From NCBI GenBank assembly GCA_009746045.1, contig RPFO01000645.1, positions 65,001-129,000 on the forward strand: a DNA stretch of 64,000 bases, given 5' to 3'. Positions 10,999 through 20,857 of this stretch are shown piece by piece. The stretch's first letter is position 1, and every line of letters starts with the position of its first letter. Below the pieces are notes generated by a model. That model worked only from the letters and a program-made list of their open reading frames with translations, searched no databases and was not told the DNA's origin. Source of the stretch: Mesostigma viride (Eukaryota; Streptophyta; Mesostigmatophyceae; Mesostigmatales; Mesostigmataceae). The position numbers and the translations under genes are program-made.

Positions 10999-13900
10999 AT
11001 GGCTTCTCACTATGACGAGGGCTCCCTGGAGGATTTGATTGTCAAGCTGCATGATATCGGCGCTGTGAAGTTCGGCACTTTCACTCTGAAAAGCGGGCTC
11101 ATCTCGCCGATTTACATTGACTTGCGTGTGATAGTGTCGTTTCCTGACGTACTCCGTGACGTGTCCGAAAATATGTGGCGAATTCTGGAGGCGGCTGAGA
11201 CCGAATTCGATATTATGTGCGGCGTGCCATACACAGCATTGCCCATCGCCACTTGCATGACTCTTACTCATGGGAAGCCTATGGTTATGCGCCGCAAGGA
11301 GGTCAAGGAATACGGTACAAAGAAAGCTATTGAAGGGTTTTTCACCAGCGGGCAGAAGTGCCTCATTGTCGAGGACCTTGTGACGAGCGGCGCCTCCGTT
11401 CTCGAGACCGTGGAACCTCTGCAGGCCGAGGGCTTGAAATGCACGGACGTGGTTGTGCTACTCGACCGAGAGCAGGGTGGCGCGGCGCATTTGGAGTCAT
11501 GCGGTCTTCGGCTCCACTCCGTCCTCCGTATCACGCAGGTGTGGCATATTTCTGGTTTTGTTTTCCCGCCTACTCTGATCTAGGCGCATAATATGTTTCT
11601 CTGGCCACTCGATATCTTGACCTCGCGATAGTAGTGGTGTTAGCTGGCCGGTTTGGACGATGACCCGACCATTGATTTGTCCGCCTTATTCTGCTGCTGT
11701 TGCTTGAGGCCCCGTGCACCCTTCTATGGCTGCCTCGTCTGTCCAATATCCCTGTTGTTCTGCCCCCTAGATCCCCGTTAACTGTCGTTCCCCTCCCCGC
11801 TGTGTGGTGCGAGGAGTCCGACCGCTGCACAAGTCGGCTGGCTTGGCCGCTAGAGCACGCTGTTTCTTCCAGTGCTGCTCACACTGGTGCTTCTTGGTGC
11901 ACAGCGACGACACGGGGGATGATGTCAGCGATGACGTGGGTGAAGATGGGTGCATTGGTAATCAAGGCGCACGGCCCTCCTCACCAGGGCTGTTGCGGAC
12001 GTCAGGTTTAGACGGCTCTCGCGCACTTGCTGTGATGATGCCTTTGGGAGCATGTCATAATCGCAGGCCAAGCCTAACCTGTTCCCTTGCGCATTGGTTC
12101 CTCCCCCACCCACCCCCACCCCCACCAACAAAAATTGAAACCCACCCACCCTCCCCGGCACCCCCCTGGCCAGGTGGCCCACGTGCTGCTCAAGCACCGC
12201 CGTATCGACTCCACCACTGTCGCGACAATCGAGGATTTCGTGCGCGAGAACCAGACCGCGCCGCCACCGCTGGCATCCGCCCCACCGGCCGCTGCCAAGG
12301 ATGCAGCCCCTGCTGCGGGTGGGGACACCACGGGGGCGGCGGCGGCCAGCGCGGCGGCCCCCACCCCCAAGAAGGGCCAGAAGCACGCCAACACGGTGGG
12401 AGATGAGGACGCGGGCAAGGCGAAGAAGGAGAAGGTGGCTCGCGCTCGGCTTAGCTATGCGGAGCTGGCAGAGAAGGCTACCAATGCAGCGGCGCGCAAG
12501 CTGTGGGGGGTGATGGCGGCGAAGAAGACCAACCTGTGTGTGGCCGCCGACGTGGCGACATGTGGCGAGCTGCTGGACCTGGCCGAGAAGGTGGGGGTGG
12601 GGGTGGGGTTGGGGGGGGGGGGCTGGGGGGAGTAGATGTGTTTGCTATGTATGTTTGGCCGAGGTGTGTGTGTGTGTGTACAGACATTGCATGGCTTGGC
12701 CAAGGTGGGTGTGCAGGTGATCGAATCAGCAGAACTGTGCATGCTTGGCCGAGAAGGGTGGCGGTACAAATTTGTTGACTATGCACGTTTGGACGAGAAG
12801 GTGTGTGGGGGGTACTGAAAAGAAGTACATCACACCTTGTCTGGCTTAGAAGGGGGGGGCGCCAAGATGATCGTCGCCGTGCATGGATGGATGACAGCCC
12901 CGAGCAGTGGATGCGAGTGGTGTCATGCTTGGCCAGCAAGGTGGGGGGGGGAGGGATGGGGTGACAAGGTGTCGGGCCGATGAGATAGGGGCATGGGTGA
13001 TGGCAACAAAAAGTTGTCACTTGGTTCCTGTGGGTAGTAGGCCATTGTGCCCCTTTTGGGCTCCATGTCGTGGACCATGGCTTCCCACCCGAATATGCCT
13101 CGCTCCTTGGTGACACCCCTGGCTATCCCTGGCTACCTTTTGCTGCCGGCGGGCATGCCCCTGATGCCCACCCCCAGATCGGGCCGGAGATCTGTGTGCT
13201 GAAGACGCACGTGGACATTTTGGAGGACTTCACACCCGAATTTGCCACATCACTACGGGAGGTGCGCGCCTGTGTGGAGTTAATGACTTTTTGTGTGACT
13301 CTTTCCTTTTGTTTTAGGAAAATGCTATGCATGGGGGGTGACTGGTAACTGTGTTGGTTCCTTGAAAGGACTTGCTTTCATGCCAGCTTGGCATGCCTTT
13401 GGTCTTTTGGTTGCCCTTTGCATGGATCGTAGGATGCCTTTTGTCCCTGGCCAGACTGCGTGCGGGGTGCTGTAGAGTCGGGAATGGAAGGAAAGGGCAT
13501 GCAGGAGGGAGGAGGGGACGGGCTTCTGGCGTAGGTGGTGAATTAGCGACCCTGCTGGGCGTTGGTGTGCTAGCATGCTGTTTATCGATCGCACGCTCCA
13601 CTAGCCGCTAGTCACATGATGGATGACCGAGCGGGACCAGGATCCTGCGCACTATGTGCGTGCCACATGGGCCGTGTTGAGGTAGGTAGAGCCTATCAGT
13701 ATATCTATTTTGGGGTCATACCCTTGGTCAACAATGTACTGTCATGAGGTATGTGCGGGCATGGAGTTTGTGGCCATGGCGACTTTGGCAGCGGATTGGT
13801 TGCAGCTGCGGCGGATAGCCCGTTGTGAAGTGGAGTGTGCGTTCCATCACGTGCGGTACAGGTTTTATCTACTGCGTCATCTGATGGGTCCCCAGGGATA

Positions 13901-16900
13901 CTCTGGTAGATGCCACGGCCAAGGCCGCACAGTCGGTGCAGCATTTTGCTAGTTTCTGTCTCTAGTGCAACCGTGCGGAGCAGTATCTGATGATAGATGA
14001 AAGAAATCATACGTGACAGACGCTATGCACCGACAATTATTGGATGTTTTTTGCACTAGGCCAGATGAGCGTGGTTGGGCACGCGCACGGCTCCCCCTCG
14101 AAATCTTGTGCCCACGCCCCGACATAGACGCGTGTACTGGTTATGTGATGTATTGACTTCCTTTGTGTCTTCTGTTCCTGTGCTGCCACCACCACCACGT
14201 CCAGGTGGCGGACAAGCACAACTTCCTGCTGTTTGAGGACCGCAAGTTCGCCGACATTGGCAACACCGTGGTCAGCCAGTATGCAGGGTACGTGGTCAGC
14301 ACAACAGGCCGGGCAAGGACCCAAATGGCCAGCACAACAGGCCGGGCAAGGACCCAAGTGGTCAGCGCAACTGGCCGGGCAAGGACCCAAACGGTCAGCA
14401 CGACAGGCAGGGCAAGGATCTGAGCCGTTAGTATAATGGTTCGAGTACATGGCGCACCATGCGCGGCACTGTGGTTCGCCAGTATACCAGGGAAGGGGCG
14501 CTACCATGCAGTGCTGAGCGCATAGACAGTGATCTATTGGGTGGGGTCTGCTTGTCCCCATCGTGTTTCTCCAGGACGCCCACCCGCCCGTACCTCCTGG
14601 TATAAGGGGGAAAAAATAGAGCGCATTCCAGTATGGGGCTGGCATGGCTGGGCAGGCATGTTGGCCCTGTGGTGGGGAGCAGTTTATGCCCGTGCATGGG
14701 CCGGGGGGGGCCTATGGGAGTTGGGAGACAAGGGAGCAAGAAGTGGCCGTGCAGCCGCTGCACTGCTTCCAAGGTGCCATCCTATCGCCACCGCGTCGTT
14801 CTTGCATAGGGCCAAGGGCAGCACGGCATTTATAGTTAGGATATGATTTTGATGTGATTTTGATATAATTTGAAAGGGATTATGATATCATGATGGTATT
14901 CTTTTGGTATGATTAGGATATGATTATGAGATAGTATGCTCGTGATATCCAACAACCGCTGCTGCTGCGGACCCGTCTGCACCCGACAGTCCGCCAGCCC
15001 ACGTTCGCTCTCGGCTTGTGTGGGTTGTTGCGTAGTCCCTGGCTCTAACCACCGCGCTCCCCCCCTCTCCCCCCCGGTTGTGCTCTGCCATTCCTGCCTT
15101 TTCTTTGTTCCTGAAATGGTAGCATTCCACTTTTCTTGTCCCACTTCTCCCCAGGACATGGAGGCTGTGCTCATACCGTTGGCTCATACAACAACTCTAC
15201 TCTTTCTGTGATTTCCACCCTTCTTCTTCCCCGCATGCTTCGCCGCTGCAGTGGCATCTACAAAATCTCGGAATGGGCCGACATTGTCAACGCGCACATC
15301 ATCCCTGGGCCGGGCATCATTGACGGCCTCAAGTCCAAAGTGAGTGGAGCACGCATGATGTAATGTGATATAATGCACTACTACCACTACTTATTATAGT
15401 ACACGAGCATATGTCCTGTGTCCGTGTCGTATACGGTGGCATCAGCGCAACCGGGCGTAGGGACCAGGTGTCCCCGTTACGAGTTGCCATGGGCCATGCA
15501 CATGTCATGGTGGTCGGCTGTTCCTGTTGCTTTACACACGGGACGATTGTGAAGGCAGGCGTAGGATGGGATAAACCTCCTCTGTCCATCCCTGCATGGC
15601 CATCCCTGGAGCTGTCACGGTCAGCCTGCTCAGGTGGATATGGGATGCCCGGTCACCCTGGCACGAACACATAGGATCAGCGGGGTGTATGCAGAGTTCC
15701 TGTGGGTGGACTTGTGTGGTTGGAATCCTTATTGCATCCTTCCAATCGTACAGCCCACATGGTAGAGCGTACGGGGGGGTTGGCTTGCATGCGTGTGTGA
15801 AGCGCGCACGCTTGCCACTCATGCAGCAAGTGTGAACGAGCGTGGGAGATTGCCTGATGGGAGCTTCCCTAGATCACCTCGTTGTGCCAGAAATGGGGTG
15901 GTGGCCTTCGCGAGGGGGGCACTGCAGGGTGGGGTGGGGTGGGGCGATTTGGGGGGGCTACCTGCTAAATTCATCTTGCTGTAATCCAGCTGCCGCATAC
16001 CGCATGCCCTTGCTAGTGAGCTGGTGCCTTCCCTCACCTGTATGTTGATTAGGTACTATTGCTTCGCGAGGCAACCCGTCTGGGTGCCGACTACAGTGAC
16101 GGTGATGTGCCCGCTATAGTGACCACGATGTGCCCACTATGTGACTGCGATGTGCCCTCTTGCTACGTGGCTTCGCACGGCAAACTGTATCAAGGTGGTT
16201 GGATCCCGCTGTCCCGGTAGCGTAATTACTTGCTGTTCCTGACGTTTGTTACATACCTGGCTATTGACGGGCCACCCACCCCCCAGGGCCTGGCCAAGGG
16301 CGCCGGTCTCCTCCTGCTGGCGGAGATGAGCAGCGAGGGCACGCTCGCCCGCGGATCCTACGTGGAGGAGTGCGCCAAGATGGCGGCCGCCTACCCCGAG
16401 TTTGTCATCGGGTTCATCTCCCAGTCGGCCGCCGAGTGGCCCGCCTCGGCCAAGCTGGGGGGGCTGGACGGCTGCGGCACGGGGCTGATCCACATGACCC
16501 CTGGCGTGCAGATGCAGGCGGGCGGTGACGCGCTGGGCCAGCAGTACAACACGCCCACGTCGGTAAGGGGCTGCGAACGTGGATTTGCTAAGTCACCTGG
16601 ATGGCCAGAAATGAAGCCTTGCAACAGTTTGGTTGTGACCGCAGTCATGTGGTGATGGAGAGGCCTTGTGCGCCACGTAACATTCTTTATTTCTATCTCC
16701 AAGATAAAAAGTTTGATACTTAGATTCTGTGCACGTTAAGCGCATCTTTTGGGCGTATCTCATGGATGCTTAGTCAACACCTTTGGTGAAGCCTTGCGAT
16801 GGGCTGCTGATCTGCAGAGGATGGCAGCATCTGGCCCCATTTGCGGTCAGTTTTTATGATCTGGGCTTACGAGGATCTACCTCCTATCTATCAACAGAGA

Positions 16901-17150
16901 CACAAGCGCACGAGTAAATGATACCAATTATTCTAATGTCTGTCCTCTCCCTGCTTGTTTTCCTGGCCACTTCCCCCCCCCCCCCCCCCCCCCGCCCCCG
17001 GCTGTTCATGTGGCCCAGGTCATCACGAAGAACGGGAGTGACATCATCATCGTGGGCCGTGGGATCATCAAGGCCAGGGACCCAGCGGAGGCAGCCAAGG
17101 AATACCGCATCGCGGGGTGGGAAGCGTACTGCAACTCGCTGTCCATCTAA
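10999..17150 (+). CDS. UMPS: Uridine 5'-monophosphate synthase (OPRT-OMP decarboxylase), seven exons
   Basis: Bifunctional enzyme for the last two steps of de novo UMP synthesis: orotate plus PRPP to OMP, then decarboxylation. Exons: 10999-11538, 12174-12590, 13178-13261, 14205-14287, 15252-15339, 16287-16562, 17019-17150. They total 1620 nt (539 residues plus TAA) with all phases matching. OPRT domain is about residues 1-200, with the PRPP-binding loop [11 protein letters not shown] near 123-133. A low-complexity Ala/Pro/Lys linker follows. The OMPDC domain begins near [17 protein letters not shown] is at 328-334, and the catalytic D-x-K-x-x-D signature [10 protein letters not shown] is at about 357-366 (D359, K361, D364). 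[15 protein letters not shown] and GQQYNTP follow, and the phosphate loop IIVGRGI is near the C-terminus. I chose the ATG at 10999 because the OPRT homology starts right after it. An in-frame ATG at 10774 would add about 75 residues of poor quality. Exon 4's donor abuts a 33-bp array. Confidence 0.95.
12591..12630 (+). other. G-run at the start of UMP synthase intron 2
   Basis: Immediately after the exon 2 donor the coding strand is almost pure G, interrupted by single T or C bases, with runs of 4-12 G. This fits a G-quadruplex-forming stretch in DNA and pre-mRNA right at the 5' splice site. Confidence 0.75.
14292..14423 (+). repeat. 33-bp minisatellite, four copies, abutting a UMP synthase splice donor
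   Basis: The array starts four bases after the GT of intron 4 (14288). Units begin GTGGTCAGC or a variant, and the end of exon 4 carries the same nine bases at 14267-14275. The unit is 33 bp and stays open in the exon reading frame for all copies, ending in TGA at the last unit. The decoded unit is close to [11 protein letters not shown]. Confidence 0.88.
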
Positions 17151-17872
17151 GCCATGCTGCGGTGGAGTTCGGGAATGGGTCTGGCCAGCAAGCCATGAGC
17201 CACAGCATTTTTTCCTGTGGTTCAGGTCTAGCCCAGCTCTATCCATAAATCGCGAAGCTACATGTGACCTATCGTGACCTGCCAGTGGGTGGTTTACTCC
17301 AGATGCCTGGCCCACAGTGTCCTTCAGACCTCCACCAAAAACAGACACTACCTGGAAATTATGTTTGATTGGGGCTAATCATAAGTGAGACAACTCTAGT
17401 GTACTGGGGATTTCGACAGGACTGAGGTCAGTGTTTTAGTCAGCCCTTTTTTGGTCCTTGGAAAGTGACGCCATCACGGAGGTTCAAACAGCATTTCCTA
17501 CTGCCAAACCCAACATTGTCCCATCACACTCACATGCGCGCAGACCAGAGAAAATTCTGCATCCTGGTGGGTCCAAACTACATGCATGGATGGCGCATTT
17601 TTAAGAACGCTAGCTCGTATCGAGTAATGGGAATGTAACTTTATGATCTGCCCCTCCTTATAATGTGCACAGGCTTTTGACAGCTTTACAGCAGGTGTTG
17701 TCTGGCAGCAAATCGGATCTATCTAGTAGGATCTGCTGGTAATTTTGCATGTGTACGAATCGGTCGAGCGAAGTCTTCCGGTGCAGTAAGAGATCTCGCT
17801 AGAACAAGCTAGTCCTCGATCCATTCAAGCTATAGCATGCATGCAGGCGCATGTGCACATGTGGTTGATCGA
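17151..17872. other. 3' flank of UMP synthase, no gene seen
   Basis: AT-richer sequence with no long open frame in sensible codon use. A TGTAA-type polyadenylation signal, common in green algae, occurs near 17634, but its use is unproven. Confidence 0.4.
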
Positions 17873-19790
17873 TTAATTAATTAATTAATTAAACGCGTGC
17901 TCCCGTTGGGAAGTCACGGAGCACCGAAGTGCTTTTAATCCCTGTGTGTGCACAACAGGAGAAAGGGCAGAGACCCCCATTATCCTTCATGCCAAAGGCA
18001 TGCCACAGCTGCAATCGGACACGCTAAACGGTCCGGCAATCTGTGGGTGCAATTGTAAGACCCACATGTGTGAGCATGGCATAACAAGGAGCGTGGGCAA
18101 GTGATCTGAGCATAGCCAGGACGTAGGTACCATGGCTGTACAAGGACTAAGCTAAGGCTATATGGCTGGTTGTGTACCGTGCCGGCGTTAGCGGTGCGCA
18201 CGTGACTAGGTATGTTGGCACAGCTAGGCAAACATTCTAAGCATGGCTGCCATAGCGGCAGTGACTACCAATGGATACAAGCTAGGGCTATTAAGCAAGC
18301 TATTCTAGCCCGCAGGGGGCGTCCGCATCTTGTGGTTGATCATCAGGTCCCCGCCCCTCCAGTACACCTTGGGCTTCTGGGGGTCCTGCTTGTGGCGGAG
18401 GTATTCCGGCCACAGCTAGGTCGCGTCGCTGCTGCTGCTGAGCGGGGGTCAGGTCGTCGCTCAGCGTCCAGGTGATGTCGTGCAACCGCTTGCGACGAGA
18501 GAGGAACCACTGCTTGTCCTCACAGGAGGGGAAGGTGAGCAGGACTGGTGGGGGGGGCGCCTTGTCCCTTGAGTGGGGAAGGCGGTGGCACCCACGCAGT
18601 TCTACCTCACCTACCAGGCCCATGAGGGTAAGGAGCTGGTCCTTGAGCTCGTCGGCAAGGGAGATTGACGTCTTACCTGGCTACCGGGGGAAACGACGCA
18701 GCACCACTCGGCACTCGCGGCGAGCGCGGTCGGTGGCCTCCCGTTGGTTGGCCTGGCGGTAGTCCTCCAGCTCCTGGAGCTTCGTGGCGATGGCGTCGGT
18801 GGTTGATCGAGGCGGTCGCTGACCGCAGCAGGTCCGCATAGGAGAGCGGCGGGAGGTCGCCAGCATCCGGCCTGCCGGGGTGGCTGGGATGCGATGGTGG
18901 CCGTCTGCTCCGGCTATCTTTGGGACCTGTGTGGCCAGGGCCTCGGTGTGGCGGGCGGTGATGGCTTCAAGCTTCTTCATGAGCATGCCGCACTTCCCCT
19001 CCACCTGGTTGAGGCGGGAGAGGTGTGCAGCATGTGCCTCGGATGCCTGCGCCGTGGTCTGCAGCGCCGTGAGCTGAGGTTGTATGTAGCTTGTGTGCGA
19101 CCTTGGTTTCTGTATTGGAGACCTTGGCCTCCACAGTGTTGAGTGCTGTAGTCATCAATGTCATCTTCTCGGCCAGCGGCCAGGTCACGTGCTCCTCGAA
19201 CAGCACTGCTCGGAGGTCATCCTTGCAGAGGGAGGCAGCCGGTGTGGCTGCCGGCTGCGCAGGCTGGCCGGGCTGGGTTGCGGAGCCGTCGGCCACCACC
19301 GGAGCGTCGAGGTCACGTGCGGTAAGCTTGTAGAAGCTGAAGAGGATGGCGAGGCGAATCATGGTTGAATTCTGGCAGGGCGAGGAACGCCTCCACCTTG
19401 TCGGCGGGGATGGGCCCATCGGGCCCACGGAGCTTGTGTTCCAGTGCGCGTAGTAATGTGCACACTATCTCGGTGCAGTGTGCGTCGGTCAGTCGCAGCC
19501 AGCCGCTGACCGTAAAGCCATGCGTAGTCTAGGTACTGTCGCCATTTGCCTGTGTCAAAGCAGAATTTCTTGGGCTCTGTCGAGGCGCTTGGCGATGGGT
19601 TTGCTGGCGGTGGGTTTGCGGGCCCGGCCAGTCGACTGGGCAAGGACAATGCATGGCGAGTGGGTTGGGCTGGGATGCGGAAAGCTCCTTTTCCAAACCC
19701 CGTTTTGCTTTTGGAGTCGTCATATAGCTGCTTGTCACGTGCTGCTTTTGGAGTCAATACTGCGTTTCAGCCGTAACCGATTATACTGCA
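17873..19790 (-). mobile_element. ORF1-only non-LTR retrotransposon copy with (TTAA)n tail
   Basis: Read on the minus strand. The 3' end is a (TTAA)n tail at 17873-17892, preceded by conserved hairpins. Broken frames upstream (18300-18623, 18681-19004, 18967-19428, 19359-19757) form one degenerate ORF1-like protein. It has a Pro/Ala-rich N-terminal part, a helical region (EKMTLMTTALNTVEAKVSN) and a C-terminal segment with RRKRLHDITWTLSDDLTPAQ followed by QQQRRDL. This end resembles the C-terminal domain of L1-type ORF1 proteins, and the same segment recurs at 62.7, 29.5, 20.2 and 31.7 kb. No reverse transcriptase is attached. The right boundary is approximate and several frameshifts make it a dead copy. 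Confidence 0.7.
17897..17933 (-). other. Two overlapping, mutually exclusive hairpins near the element 3' end
   Basis: On the minus strand AGCAC-TTCG-GTGCT (17933-17920) is a UUCG-type tetraloop hairpin. Its 3' arm also pairs in GTGCTCC (17924-17918) with GGAGCAC (17903-17897). Both structures are conserved in the copy at 62297-62333. Confidence 0.75.
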
Positions 19791-19799
19791 TGGCGTCTC

Positions 19800-20440
19800 C
19801 GATGATACTGGCGTATCATATACCTAAAAGGCCTGGCGTGGGGTGGAAGATTATTATGGCTAGGCAATGGCTAGGGGGCATGGCTTCTCAGCAGAGAGCA
19901 ACTCTCTGCATGCATGGGCAAAACATGACTAAATAAAGCTAGGCATCATCTGGTGTGGGGCTCATCATAGTCATGCACACATGTACTGATGGCTAAATAA
20001 TGCATGAAGGCATCAGCTGGTATGGGGCCCATAATAGGCGTACATGTACAAGGCCGCGGTGGCTAGGCCTTACTATTCTACACTACTACTATACTGCTCT
20101 AGTCCCTAAGCTGGGGTGGCTGGAGGTGCTGGGGCATGCAGCCGTTAATTGCAGCGGGGGTCGCTTGCATGCCAGGGCTTGTGGCCGATGTAGATGGCCG
20201 CCCCGGCCCTTCCAGTACACCGGCAGACCGGCTTCCCCGCCGCGGTCTGCCGGAGCTGGAGGTAGGTCGGCCGGCTATCTCGGACCGTCGCCGCGTTGTT
20301 GCTGCGCCAGGGTCAAGTCGTCGTACGTCGCGGTGAGTCCTCTCGAGCCGCTTGTGGCGTCTGCCGGAAAGGGAGTGAATGCGGTGTTCAAACTTAGCTG
20401 CCCAGGACCACTAGGTCGGCCAGCAAAAGCTGTGTGTAGT
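19800..20440 (-). mobile_element. Retrotransposon ORF1 C-terminal fragment plus 3' UTR-like sequence
   Basis: The minus strand at 20440-20136 encodes a degraded ORF1 C-terminal segment (LDPGA-ATT-like remnants and GRPRRGSRSAGVLEGPG). It matches the plus-strand fragment at 29.5 kb and the copy at 31.7 kb. The AT-richer part at 19830-20100 repeats sequence seen at about 30.4-30.6, 31.25-31.45 and 60.75-60.85 kb. Confidence 0.55.
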
Positions 20441-20463
20441 TCATTAATTAATTAATTAATAGA

Positions 20464-20482
20464 CACGTGACTGCGTCACGTG
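20464..20482. repeat. 19-bp palindrome CACGTGAC-TGC-GTCACGTG
   Basis: A perfect inverted repeat with 8-bp arms and a 3-bp centre, three bases from a (TTAA)n tail. Identical copies stand beside (TTAA)n tracts at 29222-29240 and 30692-30710. Confidence 0.95.
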
Positions 20483-20857
20483 AGCATAAGTCCTCAGTGG
20501 GAGGGGAACATGGGATGGAATGGATGGTATAAGCTATCTAGGTCCTAGTTACAGGGGTGTGGGCACCGCGGCCCGAATCGCTATGAATGCCATACTTGGT
20601 CACACGCGGAGCCCCCACAGGCTTGGGGGTGGTCTCCTTCATCACTACTTGCCATCTATCCTTGCGCACCATCTGCCTCCATATTACAGACAAACCAGGA
20701 GGCTGCCCGGGGGTGAGCCCGTCACGTCTAGTGTAGCACATGTCCATGCCGAGTCTATCACGAAAAGTCCACGGGTGCATGGCGGCCCTGCCGCGCGCGG
20801 CCGGGGGCACGCCAGGTGAGGACATATCCGGCCCAGGCTGGGCGGGCTTGGTGCCAG

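Noticed and set aside
14424-14500. tRNA-like stretch (CGTTAGTATAATGGTTCGAG)
   Set aside because: A box A-like string is present but no B box at a workable distance and no acceptor stem pairing.
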